Assembly (NCBI GenBank): GCA_977006965.1
Contig: OZ345369.1
Location: forward strand, 2,604,001 to 2,668,000
From: Phymatolithon calcareum
Lineage: Eukaryota; Rhodophyta; Florideophyceae; Hapalidiales
Direction: 5' to 3'
Length of the DNA stretch: 64,000 nucleotides
The notes below the pieces were generated by a model. It ran no database searches. It was not told the origin of the DNA and saw only the letters and a program-made list of their open reading frames with translations. Shown in pieces: positions 50,896-61,440 of the stretch. Each line of letters opens with the position of its first letter. The first letter of the stretch is position 1. Both the position numbers and the translations under genes were made by a program.

Positions 50896-51317
50896 CTCCC
50901 CCGGTGAACGCTTGTACTGGCCCGAGTTATATAATAAAATTAGATGCTACAGACAACCAATTACCACGAACTACGCATGATACATTTGAAGTGATCGTTA
51001 TTTCCTTCAACTCTGCTCTTGCTGAACTATACACTTTCGTACAACCTACCGCCCAGCAATTCGAATTGCAATTCTTCATCAGAACCCAATTTTGGTCGAA
51101 TTGCTATGAATTGCAATTAATTGCAGTAGCAATGGATTGCGCACGACCCCTGGTTTTGCCGCATTCCAATGTCTGCGTGCTGGCCTGTTGAGGCTTCGTG
51201 CAAGAGATCAAACTCTCTGAGCAAGATCAGGTTTTGTTGAGTCCGCGAGGTACCTTAGAGCACGGACACAGGAGGCGTATGGAAACTGGTTTGTATCCAG
51301 TGGGGTCTCGTCAGTGT

Positions 51318-52183
51318 TTATGGGTTCAAGTGTGACGCCGGAGAGGTAGGTGTAGAGTCTGGATGACATTCGGTCATGTGGAAGTCTTCAAGAATTTGCA
51401 TGGATAGAGCAGGCTGGCTGATGGTTGTTGTCCGATGTTTGCGATTTCGGGTTATTCGCCATCCTATGAAGTTCTCGGCTGCCCCAAGGTCGCGGATGTT
51501 GTATTTGGCTCTCAGATGCTGTTTGCATTCTTCAAGTAGAGATGACGATGATGACGCTATCAAGAAGTCGTCGGTGACTGTGGGCATCAGAATGACCTCA
51601 TTTCCGCGCTGAAGAATATAGACTTGAGTTTCAATGCCGTTTGTTTTGAATCCGAGGGATTGCAGGTGTTTTCGCAAGCCGTCCGAGTATGTCCGTGATG
51701 CTTGTCGAAGGCCATATATGTTCTTAATTAACTGGCCTACAATAGCTGGTGTTGCGCGGCCACCGTAGAATGGAGGAGGTTTGCGCATGTACATGGGTGT
51801 GGGGTTGTCAATGTCCTCGTGCAGGTATGCTGATGAGATGTCGACGTGATGCATATCCATGTCCAGGTGAGTTCCTATGGCGACAACTAGCCTTATTGCG
51901 CCTTTGTCCGGAGCGTATGTGGCTAGATTTTGTGCGTCATAGTGCTCATATGGCTTGGTTTTCTCGCCTCTAGAGGATATTCTGACTTTTCTGCCTGTTA
52001 TGTTTCCTTCTGTGTCGCATTTTTACCGGAAGGATATTGCTGGTGGGTAGATGGCATCATTTTCGGGTCTGGTTCTGCGAAGAACCAGTTGAAAGTTCCA
52101 AGGGCTTCATGAGACGCGATTTGCTCATTATATTCTAGCTCCCAGAAGTGGGCATCGGGATATGAGCGGGCTTCGCGAAGCAA
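51318..52183 (-). pseudogene. Copia reverse transcriptase region
   Basis: Frame 51998-52183 carries the block before the enzyme (SYPDAHFWELEYNEQIASHE, LGTFNWFF). Frame 51318-51860 has MHHVDISSAYLHEDIDN (first catalytic Asp), VGQLIKNIYGLRQASRTYSD, and VTDDFLIASSSS where the usual YVDD is VTDD. The stretch between the two frames (51861-51997) is shifted. The enzyme would copy element RNA in virus-like particles; here it is interrupted and its YVDD box is altered. Confidence 0.8.
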
Positions 52184-53175
52184 TTATGGAGGGCTCGGTT
52201 TTGGACGATTAATGTTGATAATGGCCGCCGGAATGTTCGGTATTTTCAGTTGATTTCTTTTTCCTTTCGCACTGGCCTTGTTCGCCAATATCGGGGGGCG
52301 TGTCAGCAGTCTTGTTGGGTCAAGGTTAGGTGTGTAGGCCGTGAAGTTCGCTGATCGACATTTGAAAATTTTGTGGCTTTTTCTGTCGAGTACGAAGTAG
52401 AGTAATGGATCTGGCCGGTATAGGTAACGCGTCAGAACTGGTCGAGGCTGATTTTTCTTCAGTTTTCGGGGCACTGAATCAATGAATGTTGTATATCCAA
52501 ATGCGCCAAATGGTTGAAAAGTAGAAATGTTCGGTTTTCTGGAGGGGTTCCAAAGCGCTTCAGGTACCGCGCGTATGCCATCATGATATGTATTGTTGTA
52601 TTTCGTGACAGTGTCCAATATCGCAAAATCCCAGTATCGGAATGGCATTTTTGCTGTGAATAGCGACGAGCGAGCTCTTTCCATCAGAGTGCGGTTGAAC
52701 TAGTCTGATTCTGAATTCTCTTGTGGGGTCTATCGAGTCGATGAATCTGCAAGGATCCCTTTTGAGTTGCAGTACTCTCGGATGCCGGAAGCTAAAAATT
52801 CCTTTGCGCCATCTGGCTTGAATCACTTGATAGGTGCTCCAAGCTGAGTTGCGATTCGGTTGAGAGCTGTCTTTGTGTGCTCTCGAACGTCAGATATCTT
52901 TTTGCCCAGAAATATCACTTTGCGCCTTCTGTATGTCTCTGTGTATGTGGCGAAGTACAGGAACCCTTGGACACTCTGTTGGGAAGGTTCTCCAATATCT
53001 GCTTTTAAAAGGTCGCATATGGTGTATCTGGGCATTTTTCTTTTGAAAGGTGCATTCGATTGATGTCCTACAGCGCATCCAGAGCATGATACGGCTGTTG
53101 ATGGTCGGTTTAATGTGGCAGGTATGCCATCGACCAGATTTCTGTTCGCCATTTTCGAAAGTTTGCTGTAGTTTG
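52184..53175 (-). pseudogene. Copia integrase with GAG-pre-integrase zinc motif
   Basis: After the hAT at 53176, the frame carries YSKLSKMANRNLVDGIP and VSCSGCAVGHQSNAPFKRKM, the second half of the H/C zinc motif. The integrase core begins LLKADIGEPSQQSVQGFLYF with the first Asp. Later blocks (about 52680-52830) are in broken frames, and MERARSSLFTAKMPFRYW with the C-terminal domain follows in 52184-52684. The first zinc ligands (WHLIMNH) lie on the other side of the hAT at about 54115-54140. Confidence 0.8.
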
Positions 53176-54104
53176 CAAAGCATTGGAAAAAATAATTGCT
53201 ATTGTAATTATTTAAATTATTGTTCCAATAATTTATTCCTGAGTCGCGCATATTTATTGTATTTATTGAGATCTTCGTGGTTACGACAATTATTTTATTT
53301 ATTTGAAAGCATTATTTACTCGAGAACGCTCGACTAAGTCTACGTTTCTGGGGGAGAATGACAGCATTTTGGCCCGACGATTATATTGTTTATTTGGGCC
53401 CGATGGTATTCTTGAACAGTAAAGTGACATGTTTGTCATCGATAGCACATGACGTGTCGGCTGCGGACTCCTCATTTAGGATTATGAAAACCATGGCAAT
53501 CAACACAGTACAACGGGAACTGCGTACCAGGCGAGCACCGTTTGGTAGCACCCAAGATGCCGCGAGTTTTCGGCAAGCATGTTCGCGATGAGTTTTTCAC
53601 ACAGTCGGATCCCAACTCCGCTGTGTGGACTTGCAAATGTGGAACGCGACGGAAAGATTCTGGACGGGGCTACACCAATTTTGTGAGTCACGTTCAATCC
53701 GAGCATCCAAGCGACTTAAACGTTTTATGCGCTGAGAAAGAGTCGAGCACAAATACCTTACGAGTTTCGAAACCTATCTCTCTGTTTTATCCTCGCAAAA
53801 CGTTGCATGCCCACGGCTGGCTAGAGTTTATCGTCAAAGGCCTGCTGAAGAAGCGTTATTCCTGCAAAATTTCGAGAAGCAGATGTTCCTTCATGCTAAC
53901 TCGGATGTGTGGGGAATCGAAGACGTCAATGCTATCGTGACAGAAAGCAGCTAGATGGATCCAATAATTGGGAATAACCAGTTATTTATTCCTCACTGAA
54001 ATTAAATACAATAATTTATTCCTTCTGCGCTCAACAGTCTTGATATTTATTCTCGACACTGCGCGAGAAAAGAATAAAAATAAATAAATAATTCCAATGC
54101 TCTG
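53176..54104 (+). mobile_element. hAT element, non-autonomous, 929 bp, inserted in copia integrase
   Basis: A perfect 8-bp target duplication GTAGTTTG (53168-53175 and 54105-54112) flanks inverted termini CAAAGCATTGGAA and CAGAGCATTGGAA. Both ends, about 130 bp on the left and 150 bp on the right, match the MITE at 27548-27874 in inverted order. The interior carries a zinc-finger-only ORF. The insertion splits the GAG-pre-integrase motif between TNY and SKLSK. Confidence 0.92.
53542..53940 (+). CDS. BED-type zinc-finger ORF in the hAT element, 132 aa
   Basis: Residues about 20-60 contain WTCKCGTRRKDSGRGYTNFV and SHVQSEHP, giving a C-x-C...H-x4-H pattern of a BED finger as found at the start of hAT transposases. 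The start may be the Met at residue 6 (MPRVFGKHVRD). After the finger the protein runs about 70 residues without a recognisable DDE block and stops inside the element. With the similar ORF at 13467-13775, two different hAT elements in this window keep the DNA-binding module but have lost the catalytic one. Confidence 0.6.
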   Translation: MVAPKMPRVFGKHVRDEFFTQSDPNSAVWTCKCGTRRKDSGRGYTNFVSHVQSEHPSDLNVLCAEKESSTNTLRVSKPISLFYPRKTLHAHGWLEFIVKGLLKKRYSCKISRSRCSFMLTRMCGESKTSMLS

Positions 54105-54112
54105 GTAGTTTG

Positions 54113-55821
54113 TGTGGTTCATAATGAGATGCCAGTCTTCTGCTGATGTTGGTGCTTATCGGTTGAAGTTGTTGCTATTCGGCAGGCGATCGTTAATGGT
54201 GCAGTCTATCGTGCCTGCGAAATCGCTGGGGTTTGGGGGAAGCATGAGTGTCGTGGGTTTCTTTGTCGAGCGCTGTGACGGGTTGGGCTGATTCTGCTGC
54301 GCCTTTTGAGGCTGTGCACGAGCAATTGTCTTCGTTCTATTGTTGCTTGGACTTCTTTTCCATTCTCTCAATCCGTGGATGCGGGCTGTTTTTGCTTGAT
54401 TCTTTTGTTCTGACGGTATAGTTTGCAGTTTATATAGCCCGTTTTTGGCTTGAGCAATGGCGATTATTGAGTCCTTGGGCGGTGCTGGCACTTTGGGCAC
54501 GATGTTCGATTTGCATACCTGGTTCACAGAGACCATGTTTGTTTGAAAGGAAGGGATTGCTTTGGAGATTGTAATAGATTTGGGGAAGGACGGAATTTTT
54601 GCTATTCCGTAATGTGATAGCTTGGCGGGGCTGTTGTCAGCAGTTACAGTATATTTTGATTTTCGGTATTTTCTCATTTGCGATTGTGGCCGCCGTAGAT
54701 GGGTGGGCCATGCGCCGGAGTCCAATATATACTTAGATTCGCCCGTATTTATTGCACTGTTGTTGTCTTTCGGTACGTTTTCAGGAACTTCAGACGCACC
54801 GGGAATAACGGCATTCGCCCTGCACTGACGATGAAGTCTTGGTGCGATTATGGTCTCATTTTTGTCAGCTCCTGGGGTCGGGTTGCGCCAGCACGAATCG
54901 TATTCTTTGTGGTAGTGACAGAATTTCTGCCTATTCCCTTGACCGCGATCGAAATTTCGGCGCCCACTGCGACTTGATCCGCTGCCACGTCTCGGAGTCT
55001 GTCCTTGCGAGTTCATTGCAGCAGCTGTGATCGGCTTCTTTGTGGTGGGTCTGCATAGCGTTGCTATGCCCTGATGGCACTCTTCTATGGTCTTGAATTG
55101 CTGGAATCTTAGATTTCGGCCAATGTAGTCCGGAAAGTGGGTGCTTTCAATGCCTGATATTATGTAGTGGACTGTCAGGGTTTCATCACTAATGCCTGAG
55201 ACTTTGGCGTTTATCATGCGTTGCCGGATGGAGCGATGGCTTGATTGTATTCGTCAATTGTGCTGAATTTGTCAAACGTGATAGAGAGTACTTCTTTCAT
55301 GAGATTTTGCTGAGTTGCTGGGTCTGTTCTTGCTTGGAAGCGAGATTTGATGGCATGAAATAACGTAGCGGGGTGGGTAACCTCGATTTCTAGTTCGGAT
55401 AGTAGCTCTTGTGACGTATATGAGAGTAACGTTCGAAGGGTTTGAGCTTTCCGTTTGTTGTGCATTGACAGCGCTGCATGATCTGGATCTGGGGGCGGTT
55501 GGAGTTCTTCGGTGAGTTAGTTATGCCAATCGTTCTCAAGGCCTTGGCTGTGTTGTGCGACGTGCCATATCGTGAAGTTGTCGCCCTTTTTTAGGGTTGG
55601 CAGTGTGCCAGTTGATGACGAGTTTTCCATGGCTTCCCTTTGCGTTTGGCCAGTGCACGGATGATATTGCGTCGATGAGCGCGGGCTCTTCTGGCGCCGC
55701 TTGTCTGAGTTCGATCTTGTTGATATTTTCTGTTGTATTGATCCGTAGTGATGAGATCGTCAGCAAAGCAAAGTTCTTCGCTGAGTTGGGAAAGTTGGCT
55801 TCGTTGTGTGAGCGGTAGAGA
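54113..55821 (-). pseudogene. Copia gag and protease region
   Basis: Frame 55214-55465 (LLSELEIEVTHPATLFHAIK, RTDPATQQNLMKEV) and the start of frame 54156-55217 are a copia Gag. A Cys/His knuckle FCHYHKEYDSCW lies at about residues 99-110 of the latter. The aspartic protease motif YILDSGA follows at about nt 54722, and the frame then runs to FNR and a stop at 54156. The part before 55465 is split among frames (55536-55766, 55591-55992). At least two frameshifts separate gag from protease and integrase. Confidence 0.7.
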
Positions 55822-55835
55822 GGGGGACCATAACC
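55822..55835 (-). promoter_or_regulatory. Copia primer binding site (half-tRNA iMet type)
   Basis: Directly inside the 5' terminal repeat, the minus strand reads GGTTATGGTCCCCC. Drosophila copia is primed by the 5' half of initiator tRNA-Met and has GGTTATGGGCCCAG at this place; the first eight bases here are the same. The position and match support the boundary of the short terminal repeat. Confidence 0.65.
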
Positions 55836-55919
55836 TATAGGTGTCCACTGTCGAGTTTACTGTGTGGCTGTAGTATTTCTGTCCTATGTATACATGTATT
55901 TTGGAGGTATGATCCAATA
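55836..55919 (-). repeat. Copia 5' terminal repeat, 84 bp
   Basis: It pairs with 48140-48223 (79 of 84 identical). The outer side is the AGGCG duplication and the inner side is the primer site. The ends are TAT...ATA in place of the usual TG...CA. Confidence 0.85.
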
Positions 55920-57150
55920 AGGCGTGCTGCAGAAAGACATAACAGGACAACTTTGCCTCATCATAGTCCTGGGCAGAATATTCAGATGACACAACCCGAA
56001 ATCAACTGGCATCACTCTTACGAGTGCAATCCGAATCGGCATGCTCGAGTATGCCGACGACATCGCCATGCTCGACGATAGCGCTGAAACTGCGCAAAGG
56101 TGGCTCTGTCTACTAAGCCCAGTTGCGAGATTCGAAGGAGGGCTCGTCATTACCCCGCTAGAGCTTCATACCGCATATCCAAATGGCAGGAAGAATCACA
56201 CTATAAACGGAAGAAGATTCGAAGCAACGGATTTAAAATTTCAATGCGCATTTGCGTAAGGAAATTTCCGAATGCGAACTGACTGGCAACATATGGCCGC
56301 CTGCACTGCAGAAACATTGTCTGTCAGTAGGCGTCAGGATCGCTACTCGACGGCTGCACGGCCTCGGCCGGCTAGACTGGCACATGAGCATCGTTTTTCG
56401 GATAATATCAGAAGCCAAATGCGCGTCTCCGTCTAATAGTTTGACGACGAGCCACAAGAAGCACTCCGTCTGACAGAGGATCAGTGGGACCTCGTGTGCA
56501 AACTCCCTGCCCAGACAGTTTCCTCCCGTGCCGGACCACTCGCAGACAATCTGGTGAAAGAAGGAAAACGAGAACTACGATGCTTAAACACGTCCGCCTA
56601 GAAACCGAAGACTTCGGGAACACAAAGAAATTCAAATATCTTTGCGTAATGCAGTAGACAGGAGGTAACCCCGTAGCCCTTGTCGACTACCGCGTCCAAA
56701 TTGCCTGGGCCCGCCTTCAAGACCTCAAACAGATTTTTCCCGATGGAAAACTATTCACAGGTCTACGTCTCCGTCATTTGGGCTCCTATGCGGCTGCGAA
56801 TCATGAAATTTTACAGTACCAGCGTGGAAGAAACGCAAGTTAACAGGTGCCAAGATGCTATCAAGAAGAACGAAGAGACCAAAAACCGACGACAGGACAC
56901 CCACCATCGACGTGGTGATGCAGGCCAGCGACCTGCAATGGCATTGGGTCGGAAAAATTCTTTGAATAGACGAGCGCAACCTGGTTCGCCAGGTGTTGCT
57001 ACAATGCATCAGACCAACGCGATAGTCAATCTTTGGTGACGTACCTGGACTGGACGTGAAAGCCGCAGTCAACCTCGCTAACGAAAGAAGAGAATGGAAC
57101 GAACTTGGACATCGAATCGCTGCTAGTCCCATTAAGGAAAAGGCAATATG
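55920..57150 (+). pseudogene. LINE-D reverse transcriptase, 3' half and C-terminus
   Basis: Across the copia junction the frame reads VRNERG then VLQKDITGQLCLIIVLGRIF, the GVRQGD-type block. RIGMLEYADDIAMLDDSAET carries the catalytic YADD. After frame changes come the C-terminal blocks FKYLCVMQ, VDYRVQIAWARLQDLKQIF, TIDVVMQASDLQWHWVGKIL, RNLVRQVLLQC and LDVKAAVNLANERREWNELG, ending near a stop at 57149-57151. The order matches the fragment at 12110-12430. Stops within the frame show it is inactive. Confidence 0.8.
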
Positions 57151-57151
57151 A

Positions 57152-57659
57152 ATGACTGGGAGCAAGCACGCCCGCACTTCCTCAAGGAGCACATCTGGAA
57201 TTTATATTATCTGCGGATTCTTCGGCGACGGTGACTGCTGCCGGAGTTCGTACACCTGCACGTGGTGTCGTGGGCGCAGTATTTTGCGCTTGGGTAGAAG
57301 GGCCACATCGCCACCGGGAATAAAAGTGACGAAAATAATGCGGGTCCAAGGGCATCGGCATCACTCTCCGGGAAGCTCTCGATTCGGTGTCGCGTGGTTG
57401 AACGGAAAGTCTGTGGCCTGTGCAAAACTGTCCGCCAGGATTCTTAAATGTTTTACACCAGTTCCTAAGATGCTAATCAGACATCCGACACGCTATAAGT
57501 ACCAGGATTACATTCCTTGCGCATTCTGCAGGGTGCAAGGTTGAGTTTGGATCAAGAGCAGCTCTCGGAACCGTGTCCATTAGCACATTCATGATGCATG
57601 CGACACGAGATGTGAAGGAAAAAGCGTCTCCAGAGCCGATAGGCGTCATCAGAAGGAAT
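57152..57659. other. No recognisable gene
   Basis: A plus frame of 130 residues (57152-57544) is Cys, Arg and Ser rich without a pattern I recognise. It may be the 3' UTR of LINE-D or flanking DNA. Confidence 0.35.
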
Positions 57660-59380
57660 TTTGTGCAGGGATTCCAATCGCATTTTGCAGTCTGCAGCTG
57701 TGTACGAGAAGGAATTTGAAGATGCATGGTATACATACGCTTGGAATCTGGGGATTAGTAGAGCTGAGCGAAGTGCAAGCCCTGGTGAAATAACTTTAAA
57801 CGTAGGAAGCCGTCTCAGGCTGAAAATCTGGCAAGAGGAATTACTGCAACTGAAGTCAAGAAATGCTGTGGACTCCAAGTACATAATCGTCGAAGCATGA
57901 AGCCTACACTGCGCTGCCGGATAAGCAAGGAATCATTGTTGGTGAGAAGAGCGATGCAAGAGGCGCCAAATTGAAGAGCTGTAATCGCGCTAGGTCTGAA
58001 GCACTTGACGCAGAATACGTGAAACTGACTGCACCGTACGGTTATGTCACCGAGCGCAAAATCGCTGATCCGTTCTCAGGCTTTCAGGTACCGAGAAACC
58101 AGTCTTGGCGTTGACCCTCACATCCTGGGCGCATATGCCTGCAAACCAGCGTCAATAACATTATGGATCTGTTTGTACAGAAAAGATTCGCGGGAAGCTG
58201 CTCCAGGAAACTTACTGCTCTCTTTCAATTTTCTTTCGACGTGCAGCGCTGCCCAGTTCTTATGCAGAATAGATGTCAGCAGTGGAGACTCAAGTCAAAG
58301 AAGCCTTCAGCACTTTGAAATCACTTGTTGTGGCACGGACCGCCTGCATGACGATGGATGCCGTACGACACATATCGTCTGCTGATAACACGGAAGTCAG
58401 GTATACATGTGGAGGAAAAAAGGCAATGCACCAAGAATTCTACCCAGAGCATAGTTGGACTTCGACTATACGAACGCAAATGGTGAACTTGTCAACAATC
58501 CGTACTCATAGGCACTGAAGTCACTGCGACTGTGGGTGATATGCACACTGCATACGATGTTGTTGGAATGGCCGGAGTCGGAAATACAATCGCCTTGCCG
58601 CGTCTGGCTTAGGACGAGGATATCCGAAACCATTTTGTTGAAAGATTGCACTACAGTTCTCATGAAGATGGAGCGACACTGCGCTCTGCTATGGACGAGA
58701 TTCCTAGGATCACGAAGATAAACAAATCGATTGTTCCAGACCTCACAGTTGAGAAGAACGCTTCCCTGCGTGAGCCGTGAATTGATCGCTCTAGTGGTTC
58801 AGAGATGGCATATCCTTATACCGCGTGGACATCGTGTGGTCCACAGACACCTGCTAAGTCGGACTTCTCGGTGAGCTTCGGCAGATATTGCGATCATGCA
58901 AAAAAGAGTCGAATAGTACTGTACTTGCCCAAGAAAGCAAGACGAATCGTTGACTTCGCCGCAGAAAACTTCTTCGTGCTGTTGTCAAGGAAACATATCA
59001 TGACGTAAGCAAATGGGTTCAGTAACTCAAGAATAGCCGCCGGGCAAGTTGCGCAACACAGAATCGGCATTTCAAGAATTCTCTCTCTTGGTACTGCAAT
59101 AAAAATCTCTCGTCTGACACAAATTAAAAGAGTAGGAGACATCCTTGGAATCGAACGTGCTGGCAGTGATGACGGTCGAGGCATTTGCGCTCGAAACATG
59201 AAGTTGGATGGGAAGTTGCCGATGCTTGTGGCATTCAGGAGCACGTTGCGCTGCAGAATGTGGGGGAAAGAACATCGATGCGATAAGGGCGCGTCTATTT
59301 CCAACAAAAGATCTCTCTTTCTTCGCAAATCGAAACCAAGAGCATTTATGAATAAGGCCATTAACCAATAATTACATGTT
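57660..59380 (+). pseudogene. Unidentified gene remnant on the plus strand
   Basis: A chain of plus-strand frames looks protein-like but is broken by stops and frame changes: 57661-57900 (WNLGISRAERSASPGEITLN, LRLKIWQEELLQLKSRNAVD), 58273-58518 (VETQVKEAFSTLKSLVVART), 58805-59008 (ARRIVDFAAENFFVLLSRKH), and a run at about 59010-59370 (RIAAGQVAQHRIGISRIL). I recognise no family. The segments may belong to one protein of about 550 residues. No transposon motif is seen, so this could be a dead host gene or a viral-like remnant. Confidence 0.3.
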
Positions 59381-61440
59381 TTTGAAACAGCTGAACTATT
59401 TGCAATGGGCTTTTCCAGCTTCACTGGAGGAGCGCACGGGTGCCGAATAATGCTCTTATGTCACATGTGTTGTGTATGAGTGAAACGCGCAATGCAGCAT
59501 CTGCATTATTGTAAATTTGTCAGTTAAGATGGGTGCATTTTTCGCTGATACGTAGCAGTGTACTTAATGTGAAACGAAAAGTTATATTGCCCACTTTCAT
59601 GGACGAATATTTCTTTGTGACAATGAAAAGTGTCTTAAATCTGTTTCGCACGGAAACTATTGGCACTAGGCTCTGGCCAAAAGGTCATATTGTCAAGTGG
59701 ATATAGTTTTTACTGCGTTGCTCAAGCCCAGCAAGATGGGACAAATACCGATAGGCTGGAGCCAACTAATGTCAAGCTGTTACCAAATAGATCAAGCCCA
59801 ACAAGACGGAGTACATACCGAGCGGGTCGGGCCCAACGAGATAACATAAATACCGAGTGGATGTTGCCAACTAGTACTTGATGGGATGCTTGTCTGGTTG
59901 AACCTAGGAAAATTTTCAAGATAAGCCTGGGGTACAGACTTGATTCCTCTCTTACTCCTAGCGTAGCCAATACTGATGGTGAGGTGCATGAATGTGTAAA
60001 CAGTGTGAAAAATGAGTCGAATCGCCATAGATGATTTACTGCTTATTATGCCATATCTTTGTACCTTCTAGATAGCCAGTCTTAGAAAATGTATAATGCT
60101 GCAAATCGTAGACAACGGGAATAGGAAGAAGTAAAGACATGGGTAGATAAAAATTGAGGGACACTGGTTGAAGCTTCATCAAATGGGACACATGCAAGAC
60201 GAACAGAGTTCAAAATCGCGTTGCAGAAGTCTGAATCACTTTCCCATTGATCATCATTCCGTATAGTCTGCGCAATAATTCAGATTTCAAAAACAGGAAA
60301 GCTCAAGGCTAGCTCGTGAAATGCGAATGGAAGATTCGAAGTTCAGTTCGAAGTTTCGATCTATTTTGATTGCGCAATGGCGAAAGGTGCAAAAACAGAC
60401 AATTGAAAATAAAGAGATCACGGCACGGGAACGGGTGGAAAGACTCGTTAAGCGAAGGGAAAACAAAGCAGTACTCACATGAAAACTGCAGAGATAATCG
60501 TGCTCCAACTGTTGACAAGTTCCGAAAATGTCGCAGTCATCCATACATAGGAGATCTCAATCCATGCGTCAACTTCAAGTTAGCCTTAACGCCTCTAGAA
60601 AAATCCGTAGGACTCTCGCCAATTGGTATGCATGAGAAGCTGATCGGTGAAAATGTGCTCGGGTGTGCGTGAGCCACCTGTTGGCCATTGTCTTTAACGT
60701 CACAGGCATCGTCGTAGAGATCGCACGACATGAATCAAGCGTTAACGCCCGTGCGGAAACCAAATGTTTCTGTACCTTGATACGTATGACTGCTGTAGAC
60801 AGCTCCTTGGGTCGTGAGTCATGTAGTGCGGATGTTGTTGAGCGGACGACTGCAGACAGGGTCTTATACTGTACTGTACCCTTTCAGGAAACAGGGAAGC
60901 TACGAGCGGCTTTCGCTCGCCGCAGTTGCTCAATCTCTGCTATTTTCTGTTATATTTCGACAGAATCAAATACTTCTTAAATATAGCATGAATGATAGCT
61001 GTAAATTACAGTTCTGTCCAACATATACAATACCTGTCAAAACACCTTGGCAGAGGGCACACGCATGTGGTCCCCCACTTTGGCAGTGGATGGCATACTA
61101 TTCAAGGAGCATTGTGCACTGAAGTGACATAGGTAGATAAGTAACGGAGATCACTCTGCTAGACCATTGATAGTCGAATATGACGGTGAGTTTTGTAGAC
61201 CGGTCATCAGTCCAGCACCCTCGGGCATTTATCTTGTGCCATTTCGAGACTGGATTGAAAAACTATTTTTCATCGTGTGCTGCGGCACTCGCTGTAGTGC
61301 ACCGTTTTGCCTACGTGTATACATGTCCAGCGGTTTGACAGTGACAGCTGCAGTACACACTGCCTCTCGCGACCAGATCAGTTCTCTCCGGACCCCTCAC
61401 ATTCCAGCGAACGAGCGCAAACTATTTTTTCGCCATTGAC
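59381..61440. other. No recognisable gene; one minisatellite
   Basis: Frames of up to 105 residues (60663-60980) have no domain. The short tandem repeat at 59720-59880 is listed separately. Confidence 0.35.
59720..59880 (+). repeat. Irregular minisatellite
   Basis: The words gcccaacaagacgg, ataccgagcgg and ggagccaact recur as diverged copies starting at about 59727, 59797 and 59831, with unit lengths of roughly 35-70 bp. The repetition is imperfect and not strictly periodic. Confidence 0.5.

Larger units (their letters stand above)
50180..51152. mobile_element. hAT element, non-autonomous, 973 bp, inserted in copia
   Basis: A perfect 8-bp target duplication GTTTTGCC (50172-50179 and 51153-51160) flanks inverted termini CAGGGGTAGTGCCAATTCC and CAGGGGTCGTGCGCAATCC, both followed by ATTGC. 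Removal rejoins the copia codons AAK and RVLRY exactly. The interior holds a minus-strand ORF (50315-50617), a long hairpin (50697-50780) and a second inverted segment (50836-50895), but no DDE domain. Confidence 0.9.
49649..51317 (-). pseudogene. Copia RNase H region, split by a hAT
   Basis: On the minus strand, YLADSTKPDLAQRV and NRPARRHWNAAK lie before the hAT (51160-51260) and RVLRYLKGTIHLGITYKHG after it (from 50170). This is the link between reverse transcriptase and RNase H. The RNase H blocks SDADYANCKSTRKS, CTSTCEAEYIAAG and GIDNTAAIRIA follow, with the acidic residues present, but they span two overlapping frames (49849-50235 and 49649-49972), showing a frameshift. The gene ends DLLTKQLPETRFTRG and a stop at 49649-49651. 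Confidence 0.8.
48140..55919 (-). mobile_element. Ty1/copia-type LTR retrotransposon, 7,780 bp with two hAT insertions
   Basis: The element is bounded by a 5-bp target duplication AGGCG (48135-48139 and 55920-55924). It has 84-bp terminal repeats, a primer site directly inside the 5' repeat, and gag, protease, integrase, reverse transcriptase and RNase H in that order on the minus strand. Integrase before reverse transcriptase is the copia order. Removing the two hATs (973 and 929 bp) leaves about 5.9 kb. The coding region has several frameshifts, so this copy is not autonomous. It lies inside a LINE-D reverse transcriptase. Confidence 0.9.
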
